Shown here piece after piece: positions 35,370 through 43,236 of a DNA stretch of 43,957 nucleotides. This stretch comes from JABWCQ01 sp964530625 (GTDB lineage: Bacteria > Electryoneota > RPQS01). The translations under genes were made by a program, and so were the position numbers. Every line of letters begins with the position of its first letter. Within the stretch, counting starts at the first letter, position 1. Below the pieces are notes generated by a model. The model made no database searches. It was not told where the DNA came from and saw nothing but the letters and a program-made list of their open reading frames with translations. The stretch lies in contig CAZHAK010000022.1 of the NCBI GenBank assembly GCA_964530625.1, forward strand, positions 1 through 43,957. Direction: 5' to 3'.

Positions 35370-36020
35370 ATGATCGACCAACACCTACGCCGCTATTTTA
35401 TTGCAGTTGCCGGAAACATCGGGGCGGGAAAGACGACGCTTGCCAAACGGCTGGCAAGTCAATTGGGTTGGAAATGCTATCTCGAACCGGTCATTGACAA
35501 TCCATACTTGCCGGACTTTTATGCGGACATGTCGCGCTGGTCATTTCATCTGCAAGTCTATTTCCTGAGCAAACGTTTTCAGAATCAGATTGACATTGAA
35601 CAGGACGCCTCATCGTGCGTTCAGGATCGCACAATATACGAGGACGCACGGATATTTGCTCACACGCTCCGAAAACGTGGTTTCATGAGTGAACGCGACT
35701 GGGACAACTACCAATCGCTTTTCACTTCCATGGCTGGTCAGTTGAAGACGCCGGATCTTGTGATTTACTTGAAGAGTGATGTACCCAGCTTGATCAAACG
35801 CATTCAACAGCGTGGCCGCGAATTTGAGAAGTCCATTGATATAAATTATCTTGAAGATCTTAACTCGGCCTATGAGCAATGGAGCGCCGGAAAGTCTAAC
35901 CAGTTACTGATCGCAACAATTGACACAACGACGGGAGCGAATGAAAATGACGTCTTCGAGGAGTCGCTTCGCTTGTTAAAACTAAAACTTCAAATCGAAC
36001 TGCCTTTTCGCAATGCTTGA
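35370..36020 (+). CDS. Deoxynucleoside kinase (dGK/dAK/dCK family)
   Basis: A 216-residue kinase with P-loop VAGNIGAGKTTLAKRLA, the catalytic/substrate motif QDRTIYEDARIFA and the lid region IKRIQQRGREFEKSID. It phosphorylates deoxynucleosides to dNMPs for salvage; subtype (deoxyadenosine, deoxyguanosine or deoxycytidine) cannot be read from sequence by eye. Length is normal for bacterial members (about 210-220). It overlaps the following membrane gene by 8 bp. ATG 35370 fits the family N-terminus. Confidence 0.87.
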   Translation: MIDQHLRRYFIAVAGNIGAGKTTLAKRLASQLGWKCYLEPVIDNPYLPDFYADMSRWSFHLQVYFLSKRFQNQIDIEQDASSCVQDRTIYEDARIFAHTLRKRGFMSERDWDNYQSLFTSMAGQLKTPDLVIYLKSDVPSLIKRIQQRGREFEKSIDINYLEDLNSAYEQWSAGKSNQLLIATIDTTTGANENDVFEESLRLLKLKLQIELPFRNA

Positions 36021-36837
36021 CATTCCATTTCTTAAAGAAGAACACACTCCTGTTCCTCCGGCAATTCTAAAGATAGCTGTTATCTTATGTGGGCTTGTGC
36101 CTATTGTGCTTGCCTATCGTAGTGAAACTCCACCGAGTATGATGAGCGCTGTTGTAACAGCCGTTGCGGCCATTTTGGTTTTCACCGGCTGGAGGTTAAG
36201 CTTCGCACAGGCTGGAGACGAACCACGCTCCAAGAAATGGCTCCTGCTTGTAGGTGCGGGCGCATTAGGTGCATGTGCAAGTTTGTTTCTTCAGCAGAGT
36301 TTCAATGCCGTAAATTTTCTTTGGGCATTGCTGCTACCCACATTAGTGATTATGAATCAAGCGATGTTACGTAACTCAAGCCTTTGTCGACACGTCATGA
36401 TTCCGCTCATGTTCGGAGCGATTTTCATGTTCACGGCAGGATCGCTCGGTGTTCCAACACTTGGGGCGTTTCCAGCCGTAATCGGCGCGTTGTTCATCGC
36501 CGTAGTACGGGCAACGATCGAGATTGAAGAAGACTTGTTTGAGAATCACGCGGACTCTAAACACATGGAAGTCGAGCAGCACTATCGCCATCGTCTTGCG
36601 ATCACGGCGGTTATCTTCTTCCTGTTCGGAACAGTGAGTCTGTGGCCATGGCTGGGAGACATGTATGGAAAAGGTTACTTCTGGCTGCTGCTGGTCGGTG
36701 TTCTTTTGCCGCTTGCATTTTTTTGGGGACGGATTCGCCAGCCGAAACTCGAGGGCGCGAAGACCGCATTGATTAGATTCAATCGCATCGCCCCTGTGCT
36801 CGGGTTGATTCACGTCTTAGCGTTCATCGCCTCATAA
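36013..36837 (+). CDS. Multi-pass membrane protein of unknown function
   Basis: A 274-residue protein with about eight hydrophobic segments (roughly 18-34, 42-60, 74-92, 95-110, 125-142, 145-165, 195-215 and 222-240). I do not recognise the family firmly. The overall hydrophobic pattern and an acidic stretch ATIEIEEDLFENHADSKHM recall the second aspartate-rich region of UbiA prenyltransferases, but the first NDxxD motif is missing, so it may be a divergent, inactive or unrelated protein. It is tightly packed between the kinase (8-bp overlap) and maf. Confidence 0.55.
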   Translation: MLDIPFLKEEHTPVPPAILKIAVILCGLVPIVLAYRSETPPSMMSAVVTAVAAILVFTGWRLSFAQAGDEPRSKKWLLLVGAGALGACASLFLQQSFNAVNFLWALLLPTLVIMNQAMLRNSSLCRHVMIPLMFGAIFMFTAGSLGVPTLGAFPAVIGALFIAVVRATIEIEEDLFENHADSKHMEVEQHYRHRLAITAVIFFLFGTVSLWPWLGDMYGKGYFWLLLVGVLLPLAFFWGRIRQPKLEGAKTALIRFNRIAPVLGLIHVLAFIAS

Positions 36838-36839
36838 AT

Positions 36840-37436
36840 GTGAACGTTCGGTTAACCTTAGTCTCCGCGTCACCAAGGCGGAAAGACCTGCTTGCCAAGC
36901 TGAATATACCTTTTGACGTTGCACCGGTTTCAGCGTTTGAGCGATGGTTTGGTGATTCCGCAGAAGACATTGCCAAGAAGAACGCCGAAGCAAAGGTGCG
37001 AAGTTCAGAGTTGTACGGCAAAGCGGGTCGTCTACTGTTGGGTGCGGATACAGTAGTTTGCGTCGAGGATCAAACACTGGGCCAACCTGCCGGAAAAGAA
37101 TCCGCGGAGAGAATGCTAAGACTCTTGTCCGGTCGCGAGCATACAGTAGTGACTGGATACTGTCTGACTGGATTCGATTCGAGTGGTAAACCGCACAAAG
37201 TGATCAATCATGCCGTGGCGAGCACGGTCACGTTTCACGATCTTTCCAAAAAAGACGTTCGCCGCTACATTGCCGGAGGCGAATGGCGAGGCAAGGCTGG
37301 CGGTTACGCGATTCAGGGCGGCGCGGGTAGATTTGTGAAGCTCGTGGAAGGCGATTATGACAACGTTGTTGGATTGCCAATAGAAAAGATACGAGAGGAC
37401 ATTGGAACGCACTTCTCAGACTGCGACTTTTTGTGA
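36840..37436 (+). CDS. maf: Maf-family nucleotide pyrophosphatase
   Basis: A 198-residue protein with the Maf motifs SASPRRKDLL near the N-terminus, LLGADTVVC, the GGEWRGKAGGYAIQGGAG loop and YDNVVGLPIEKI. Maf/YhdE proteins hydrolyse non-canonical or modified NTPs, preventing their incorporation; some are linked to septum inhibition. The start is GTG 36840, 2 bp after the preceding stop; no ATG is available before SASPRR. The end overlaps the RodZ-like gene by 35 bp. Confidence 0.93.
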   Translation: MNVRLTLVSASPRRKDLLAKLNIPFDVAPVSAFERWFGDSAEDIAKKNAEAKVRSSELYGKAGRLLLGADTVVCVEDQTLGQPAGKESAERMLRLLSGREHTVVTGYCLTGFDSSGKPHKVINHAVASTVTFHDLSKKDVRRYIAGGEWRGKAGGYAIQGGAGRFVKLVEGDYDNVVGLPIEKIREDIGTHFSDCDFL

Positions 37437-38268
37437 CGAACTAAGAAAGGCCCGGGAGTACCAGGGCCTTTCACTTGAAGAGCTTGTTAAGAAGACGCGC
37501 ATCTCAATGGAATACTTCGTCGCGCTCGAGCAGGGACGCCTCGATGTAATTCCCGCGCCCATTCGCAGAGGAGTCATTTCCGCCTACGCGCAGACCGCCA
37601 GCATGAATGCGGACAAAGTGCTTAAGCGCTTGGAAGAGCTGCAAGACGAGAAGCCACCGCCAGCCCAAGTAAGCACTATAACCACACGCTGGCTATCGCG
37701 TGATCGATTAACAGTCGGCATGACCCGCGCTCAAATCCGGACCGAGTGGTTTGCCTCAATTGCTGGCAACAGGTTCCTACATTGGTCCCTAACGGTCCTG
37801 ATCTTGCTGGTGGGGCTGGTTTTGGCCTCTCAATGGAGCGAAGTGAGTGAGTACGCCTCAAGAACGCCTCCTCAAAACGTAAATGTACCTGCCCCTGTTT
37901 CCTCCTTTCGGTCAGATTGCCGATTTGAGTTTTGGGAGGTTCCGCCCGACTCATTACGGCCGAGCTCCCTACGAACAGTCCATGAGAGTGTTCTGGTCGC
38001 CCTCGATACTTGTGAATTTGACATAAATTGGGGAATTATCGCCGGACCCACCGTGATACTCTATCCACATGATAAAGCAATACTTAGACACAATTCTGGT
38101 GTTCGTATCACTGTAGGCCGATATTTTAGTGGTTTGTTGATTGCCCAAGAAGACACCCTTTCCCTCCATTTTACCAAGGATTCTACGACCGCTTGGCTCT
38201 GCTTTCCGGACGCCGCTGCAGAAATAGCAGCTGATTCGACGCTTTTGACTAAAACTGCAAAAGGTTGA
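37402..38268 (+). CDS. rodZ: RodZ-like helix-turn-helix membrane protein
   Basis: A 288-residue protein: N-terminal XRE/HTH_25-type helix-turn-helix (about residues 10-80, LRKAREYQGLSLEELVKKT, VIPAPIRRGVISAYA), a linker, one membrane helix (about 129-147, FLHWSLTVLILLVGLVLAS) and a beta-rich extracytoplasmic domain ending near residue 280. This is the RodZ layout; RodZ links MreB to the envelope in rod-shaped cells. No mre genes are nearby, so cell-shape function is inference. The start is TTG 37402 with GAGG 3 nt upstream. Its stop TGA (38266-38268) lies within the -35 box of the pgs promoter. Confidence 0.8.
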   Translation: MERTSQTATFCDELRKAREYQGLSLEELVKKTRISMEYFVALEQGRLDVIPAPIRRGVISAYAQTASMNADKVLKRLEELQDEKPPPAQVSTITTRWLSRDRLTVGMTRAQIRTEWFASIAGNRFLHWSLTVLILLVGLVLASQWSEVSEYASRTPPQNVNVPAPVSSFRSDCRFEFWEVPPDSLRPSSLRTVHESVLVALDTCEFDINWGIIAGPTVILYPHDKAILRHNSGVRITVGRYFSGLLIAQEDTLSLHFTKDSTTAWLCFPDAAAEIAADSTLLTKTAKG

Positions 38269-38293
38269 CATGCGTCGAACTCCTTGTTATATT
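38265..38293 (+). promoter_or_regulatory. Sigma-70-type promoter for the pgsBCW operon
   Basis: TTGACA (38265-38270), 17-bp spacer, TATATT (38288-38293), with TG at 38285-38286 making an extended -10. The predicted start is near 38300 and the leader is about 45 nt. Both hexamers, the spacer length and the TG are identical to the promoter at 835-863, and here too the previous gene's stop codon is inside TTGACA. Confidence 0.82.
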
Positions 38294-38345
38294 ATGTTTT
38301 TGTATTCCGCCGCCGGACCTGGGCTGAAACCTCTTTTTTGCATCA

Positions 38346-39563
38346 ATGGTCTACCTTCTTCTGACTTTCCTCGCCGTCCTCACCTACGCCGCCGTTGAGT
38401 TCTACAACCATCAACGTCTGGCTCGCAACATTCCCATTCGGATCCATGTTAACGGTACTCGGGGAAAGTCCTCGGTTACACGCCTAATTGCCGCTGGACT
38501 TCGTAACGGCGGAATCAGGACCGTAGCAAAGACGACTGGAACCTTGCCGCGCATAATCGACACGGACGGTCTTGAGATACCGATTGTCCGCAGGGGCGGT
38601 GCGAACATCATCGAGCAGGTCAAGGTCTTCAACTTTTTCGGCAAACGAAAACCGGACGCAATTGTCATCGAGTGCATGGCGGTGAACCCAGAGTATCAGT
38701 GGATTTGCGAGCATCGATTTGTTCATGCTACGGTTGGAGTTATCACGAACACACGCCTCGATCACATCCTTGAAATGGGGCCAACACTTGAAAACGTGAC
38801 TCGATCTTTGTGCAACACACTTCCCCCCAACGGTGTTGCCTTCACTGCCGAGCAGAATATGTTCTGGATGATGCGAAAAGAGGCGGAAGAAGTTGACTGT
38901 AAGCTCTTTCGTGTCAACACAGATAGTGTGTCCTATCTTGAGTTAGGTCAATTTTCCTATATTGAACACGCTGATAACATCGCTTTGGCCCTTGCCGTCT
39001 GCGAGCACTATCATGTCCCGCGTGAAGTTGCACTGGAGGGTATGTACAAAGCTTTTCCCGATCCGGGCGCACTAAAGGTCATCGAGGCAGAAGAAAACGG
39101 GCGCGTCGTTCAATTTATCAACGCTTTGGCTGCCAATGATCCCACATCGACGTATGCGATTTGGCAGAAGGTCAAAATACTGTCCACTGATTTAGGCAAA
39201 GTTTGCTTCATGTTGAACACACGCGCTGATCGATATGACCGTACGATTCAGCTCCTTGAAATGATCCGAGATAACTTGACTGGCGAGTTCGACTATTTGT
39301 TCTTGAACGGAGAAAACGTTGATCGAGTTTACGGCAGCTTGCTCGACTACGGCGTGGATCAAACGAAGGCGGTTAGAATTGGCATGGCAGACCCACTCGT
39401 AACGTACAACGCGGTGTTCGAGCGTATTGAAAGCATCGGAACCGTGTTTGCAATAGGGAACGTCGGTAAAGGGGGGCTGGATATCGCAAATTATTTTTCA
39501 CGGAAACGCCGCGTGCGACTGGGAACGTCGGCAGAAAAGACCAGCACATCAAGCACTTGCTAA
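38346..39563 (+). CDS. pgsB: Poly-gamma-glutamate synthase ligase subunit PgsB/CapB
   Basis: A 405-residue Mur-ligase-like enzyme with one N-terminal membrane helix (residues about 2-19) and the ATP site HVNGTRGKSSVTR (P-loop at residues 37-42). The capsule-ligase signatures KTTGTLPRIID, GGANIIEQ, VIECMAVNPEYQW, TNTRLDH and INALAANDPTS follow. PgsB, with PgsC, adds glutamate through gamma-amide bonds on the cytoplasmic face of the membrane. Length is normal (390-410). It follows a strong promoter; the upstream sequence lacks a Shine-Dalgarno site. The polymer made here could be polyglutamate or a related polyamide. Confidence 0.95.
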   Translation: MVYLLLTFLAVLTYAAVEFYNHQRLARNIPIRIHVNGTRGKSSVTRLIAAGLRNGGIRTVAKTTGTLPRIIDTDGLEIPIVRRGGANIIEQVKVFNFFGKRKPDAIVIECMAVNPEYQWICEHRFVHATVGVITNTRLDHILEMGPTLENVTRSLCNTLPPNGVAFTAEQNMFWMMRKEAEEVDCKLFRVNTDSVSYLELGQFSYIEHADNIALALAVCEHYHVPREVALEGMYKAFPDPGALKVIEAEENGRVVQFINALAANDPTSTYAIWQKVKILSTDLGKVCFMLNTRADRYDRTIQLLEMIRDNLTGEFDYLFLNGENVDRVYGSLLDYGVDQTKAVRIGMADPLVTYNAVFERIESIGTVFAIGNVGKGGLDIANYFSRKRRVRLGTSAEKTSTSSTC

Positions 39564-39569
39564 CAAACC

Positions 39570-40025
39570 ATGATTGAACTGACGATAGGGCTAGGCGTTC
39601 TGGTCAGCCTGCTATTCCACGAGATTGTCGGCGCTGCCGCCGGCGGAATCGTGGTTCCTGGATACATTGCGATGCATTTGAATAGTCCGACCAAGCTGTT
39701 GGGCACATTTGCCGTCGCCTTTATTGCGTATCTTTGCATCCGCTTAGTTTCCAAGTTCATGTTCGTTTACGGCAGACGCCGCATGGTCTTGGCAATTATG
39801 TTTGGCTTTGTCTTTGGATATATCAGCCGCAATCTTATTACTCAGGATATGTGGGTCGCTGACTTGCGGTTGGAAGCCATCGGATTTATCATCCCCGGGC
39901 TTATTGCCAACTGGTTTGAGCGTCAGGGTGTGATCAAGACTCTTGCGACGATGTTGATCGCGGCTCCGCTAGTGAAACTCTTGGTCATCGTGATGACTGG
40001 CGGAGAGATTTACCATGGCATTTAG
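39570..40025 (+). CDS. pgsC: Poly-gamma-glutamate synthesis membrane protein PgsC/CapC
   Basis: A 151-residue membrane protein of about four helices with the PgsC pattern: GVLVSLLFHEIVGAAAGGIV, VPGYIAMHL, YGRRRMVLAIMFGFV and AIGFIIPGLIANWFERQGV. It forms the membrane synthase with PgsB and is thought to help pass the growing polymer through the inner membrane. It lies 6 bp after pgsB and overlaps the next gene by 11 bp, so the three are co-translated. Length is normal (about 150). Confidence 0.95.
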   Translation: MIELTIGLGVLVSLLFHEIVGAAAGGIVVPGYIAMHLNSPTKLLGTFAVAFIAYLCIRLVSKFMFVYGRRRMVLAIMFGFVFGYISRNLITQDMWVADLRLEAIGFIIPGLIANWFERQGVIKTLATMLIAAPLVKLLVIVMTGGEIYHGI

Positions 40026-41133
40026 ACCGAGTCTGCGGTCCATTTGGACGCTTATCGCCATGGCGGTAGTTTGTTACGGATTATATTTGTGGGCAGAATA
40101 CAGCCGTGTGGAAGTGCGGCGCGGAAACTATGAACAGAAGTTGATCGCGGCCAACCGCATGAATGAAGCACTGAAAGCTCTTTCAAATCGAAGCCGCGAC
40201 GTCGAGACGCTTGAGTCTTACGGTGATCCACGATTAGACGCGATTATTGGTCAGCAATTCTCGACAATAACAACAGACATTGCAAGTTTTGAAGAGAAAA
40301 TGGCGGGTGCGAATCCAAACCTTGCGGCAGCGATAGTGGAATTGCTGCTTGATGCTCGTGTCGAAAAAGGCGATGTCGTTGCAGTCGCATTGACGGGATC
40401 TAATCCCGGCGCAAATCTCGCCGTGCTATGCGCCTGCGACGCGTTAGGGATTAAGGCAAACACGATTTCCGCCTTGAGTTCGACGTGGTGGGGCGCAAGT
40501 GATCCTCGCAATACTTGGGCGGACATGCAGAAATTCTTGGTTGACGAGAAGCTACTTTCGTCAAACGTTTTGGCTGTGTCACGAGGAGGTTTGGACGATA
40601 ACGCTCTTGGTCTTTCCGGAGCGGGGAAAGCCGAGCTTGCGGAAGCGGCAGTGCGCACTAATGGACGCTTACTTGAGTCCGCCTCAGTAACACAGGCGGC
40701 AGACCTTTGGTGGAAGACCTTCAACAACTCGTCAAACGACAAGAAATATGCGGCCTACATCAACGTCGGAGAAGGCCTCGCAAGTCTCGGCCATAAGGAG
40801 AATGGCAGGTTGCTTCGTGACGGACTTCATCGCACCCTGCCTGCAAGAAACTGGCCGGCTCTGGGTGCAATGCACATGGCCGCGCGTCAAGGTATTCCGG
40901 TGATTCAAATCTTCAACGTGACGAACATATCACGCGAATATGGACTAGGATCACCCAGTATCCCGCTCGCCGATCCAGGTAAGGGCGACGTCTTTACAAC
41001 CATTCGCTACGATGTTCGAGTCGCGGTCGTGGCTTTGATTCTCTCATTGTCAGCACTTTTCGTATTGGTGTGGTTTGACTCCAAGTATTTCAGACTGGCC
41101 GATGCGGGAGTTGATCCCGAAACACTTTTGTAA
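40015..41133 (+). CDS. pgsW: Poly-gamma-glutamate system protein (PgsW-type)
   Basis: A 372-residue protein with one membrane helix at each end (about residues 10-26 and 340-358) and an extracytoplasmic or interhelix domain between. The middle includes VEKGDVVAVALTGSNPGANLAVL, SSTWWGASDPRNTW, NVGEGLASLG and GIPVIQIFNV. This agrees with the poly-gamma-glutamate system family found only beside pgsB and pgsC. No CapA/PgsA metallophosphatase-like gene is present, so PgsW appears to replace it. The function is not known biochemically; a role in polymer handling is inferred from context. Confidence 0.85.
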   Translation: MAFRPSLRSIWTLIAMAVVCYGLYLWAEYSRVEVRRGNYEQKLIAANRMNEALKALSNRSRDVETLESYGDPRLDAIIGQQFSTITTDIASFEEKMAGANPNLAAAIVELLLDARVEKGDVVAVALTGSNPGANLAVLCACDALGIKANTISALSSTWWGASDPRNTWADMQKFLVDEKLLSSNVLAVSRGGLDDNALGLSGAGKAELAEAAVRTNGRLLESASVTQAADLWWKTFNNSSNDKKYAAYINVGEGLASLGHKENGRLLRDGLHRTLPARNWPALGAMHMAARQGIPVIQIFNVTNISREYGLGSPSIPLADPGKGDVFTTIRYDVRVAVVALILSLSALFVLVWFDSKYFRLADAGVDPETLL

Positions 41134-41154
41134 ACATTTTTGGATGAATAAATA

Positions 41155-42066
41155 ATGCGCAGCCTTTACCTTTTCTTTGCGTTGACCATTCTTTTGTTTG
41201 CTCAACTTGCCGCGGGCGAGTCGGGCTTTATGTATTTGAAACCCACGACGTACGACCAACGCACAAAGTTGATGATAGCGGGGAAATCTCGCACCTATTT
41301 TATGCTCGACAAAGATAATCGAGTCAGTGTGACGGTTGAGGGCCCCTCAAAATTGAAGATCATGACCCGGTTGGCGCTTCAATCTGAGGCATCTGAACCC
41401 GAGTACTCTTTCGAGGTTGAAATCGAGGGCAACAAAAAAGTGCGGACCATACACCATACAAGCAAGCTTTCCGAGAAAGCCGAGTCCGGCGCGGAAGGCC
41501 CTGCCTTTATCGGCGTACTACGCTCCAAAGTGCTGGACATCCCCTCAGGGAAGCACAACGTTATCATTCGTGTCCCCGACGCGTCAACTGATGTGTTGTA
41601 CGTCAGGTTGTCGCAGAAGACGAATGAATTCACAGGAGGAACAGCTGTCGTTGCGATGACTCCGTTTGAATATTCCAGCGAAGTTCAGCTAGTCGCTGAC
41701 GAAGAAATCTACCCATATTATCGCGTAAGCAGCACGGACCGCGCCGCGCTGCGCCTGGTAGGGCCGGCGACATTGAAGGTCCTTAGTAGAATCGAATTCA
41801 GCCCCGAGATGAAGGGCAATCAGAAGTGGCAAGTAAAGGTTCTTGAAGACGGCAAATTGAAGAAGAGTTTCAATCTGTCTGCCAGCCAAAGCGATGTGAT
41901 CAAGTATCGCAATCCCGCGCCGCTGCTTCCTAGTAGAGCGGAGACATTCTTTGTTGAAGTTCCGGAAGGCGAGCACGTTTACGAGTTCAGAATGGAGAGT
42001 GATCCGCGATCCGCACTCTTAAGATTCCTCTTACCAAAGACGGAACTTGCAGGAGAAAAGGAGTAG
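41155..42066 (+). CDS. Secreted protein with two related halves, in the pgs operon
   Basis: A 303-residue protein with a signal peptide (about 1-20, LYLFFALTILLFAQLAAG). I do not recognise a named family. Two beta-rich halves look homologous. The first has VSVTVEGPSKLKIMTRLAL and, later, VLDIPSGKHNVIIRV with VLYVRL. The second has AALRLVGPATLKVLSRIEF with FFVEVPEGEHVYEFRM and ALLRFLL. Periplasmic location is likely. It lies between pgsW and the beta-barrel gene and its stop overlaps the barrel start (GTAGTG), so it may couple polymer synthesis to outer-membrane export; this is inference. Confidence 0.7.
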   Translation: MRSLYLFFALTILLFAQLAAGESGFMYLKPTTYDQRTKLMIAGKSRTYFMLDKDNRVSVTVEGPSKLKIMTRLALQSEASEPEYSFEVEIEGNKKVRTIHHTSKLSEKAESGAEGPAFIGVLRSKVLDIPSGKHNVIIRVPDASTDVLYVRLSQKTNEFTGGTAVVAMTPFEYSSEVQLVADEEIYPYYRVSSTDRAALRLVGPATLKVLSRIEFSPEMKGNQKWQVKVLEDGKLKKSFNLSASQSDVIKYRNPAPLLPSRAETFFVEVPEGEHVYEFRMESDPRSALLRFLLPKTELAGEKE

Positions 42067-43172
42067 TGCGTTTACTGCTCTATGCTGGTTTGGCCTGCGT
42101 CGTACTGGCTGGCCCCCAACAGACTGAAGCCCGCAAGCGAAGCAAGCTTCCTTCGGTGGAGTGGGGGCTTCGAGTCGGCTTAAATGCGATTTATAACGAC
42201 AACGTGCTCAGGCTTTCAGGACCGGATCAAAACTCTTTTCGCGCCTACAATCCGAGCTTCCGCACACCCTTAGAGACCGTTGACGACGGTGAAACAGAAG
42301 TCTCACTCGCACCGTCTATTCAATGGCGCGCGCCCAGCAACATGATGGTCAGCGGCTACTATCGCTTCAAGGCCGTACAGCGCAAGGAGAACGATTTTAC
42401 GAATTATCAAACTCATAGTTTGTCGGCGACCATTCGCCCGCGTGTTCGGGGCTACAAGTGGGCGGCCAAAGCATCCGTGTTTACGATCCCGTCATTCTAT
42501 CTTCGTGTGTATCGAGACCGTGATTACGGGACGTATGAGGATGCTCGCTTCGCGAATTGGGAGTACAGCGGTGAGTTTTCGGTGCGCCCTGCCGAGTCCC
42601 TTTGGTTTTCTTTGCAGGGCGGATTCGGCACCTACTATTATGGCGAAAAGTTCACCGAGTACGACAGCGAATATACAGAAATCGGAGCTGAGGCCAGAAT
42701 CGCAACCCCATGGAAACCCACCGTTACCGTCCGCTATACTCGGCGAGCCGCCATAAATGTAGGCAAGGATCAGGCTTTTCAATCAGTACCGTCTTTTGAT
42801 TCTGAGCAAGTGCTTGAAGATAACGAGTACGGCGACAGTGACAATAACGAAGATGAGTTCCGTATGGCGATCCGCTCACCTCTTCGTTTCAGCGACGGAT
42901 TGGTTCTGGACGGTTCACTAAGTTCAAGGCTTCGCAGGCGCGTGTACACGACCGACCGCACTGTCGAGCTGGATCCGTTTCATCGCGGGAGATTGGACAA
43001 CCGCTGGGATGTTACGCCAGCCTTAACATGGAGTCTTAACTCCGCGTTTGACCTGGACGGATATTTTACCTATGAACAGCGCGACTCAAGATCGGATGTG
43101 CCTGGCGTATCACGAGTGAAGAGTTTCATTCGCCGCGAAGTCGGACTTGGTCTAACCTATCGAATCAATTAG
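42066..43172 (+). CDS. Outer-membrane beta-barrel protein, last gene of the pgs operon
   Basis: A 368-residue protein starting with GTG 42066 and a signal peptide (LLLYAGLACVVLAGPQQTEA). The remainder alternates polar and aromatic residues in about 14-16 short strands (for example VEWGLRVGLNAIYNDNVLRL, MVSGYYRFKAVQRKE, WEYSGEFSVRPAESLWFSLQ, REVGLGLTYRIN), typical of outer-membrane barrels. Acidic loops such as LEDNEYGDSDNNEDEF are notable. No named family is recognised. As the terminal gene of the pgsBCW operon it may form the outer-membrane exit or anchor for the polymer; porin or sensor roles are alternatives. Confidence 0.7.
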   Translation: MRLLLYAGLACVVLAGPQQTEARKRSKLPSVEWGLRVGLNAIYNDNVLRLSGPDQNSFRAYNPSFRTPLETVDDGETEVSLAPSIQWRAPSNMMVSGYYRFKAVQRKENDFTNYQTHSLSATIRPRVRGYKWAAKASVFTIPSFYLRVYRDRDYGTYEDARFANWEYSGEFSVRPAESLWFSLQGGFGTYYYGEKFTEYDSEYTEIGAEARIATPWKPTVTVRYTRRAAINVGKDQAFQSVPSFDSEQVLEDNEYGDSDNNEDEFRMAIRSPLRFSDGLVLDGSLSSRLRRRVYTTDRTVELDPFHRGRLDNRWDVTPALTWSLNSAFDLDGYFTYEQRDSRSDVPGVSRVKSFIRREVGLGLTYRIN

Positions 43173-43191
43173 CTTCGCAATTTTGATACGT

Positions 43192-43222
43192 AAAAAGGGC
43201 CTCCGCATTGGAGGCCCCTTTT
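43192..43222. terminator. Bidirectional intrinsic terminator
   Basis: AAAAA, then GGGCCTCC (43197-43204), loop GCATT, GGAGGCCC (43210-43217), C and TTTT. The 8-bp perfect stem with an A-tract on one side and T-tract on the other serves both the pgs operon (+) and the converging glycosyltransferase (-). Confidence 0.9.
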
Positions 43223-43236
43223 ATTTCTAAGATATC

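Noticed and set aside
38274..38345. Short reading frame beginning at an ATG within the pgs promoter
   Set aside because: It begins upstream of the predicted transcript start, overlaps pgsB in another frame and lacks a ribosome site.
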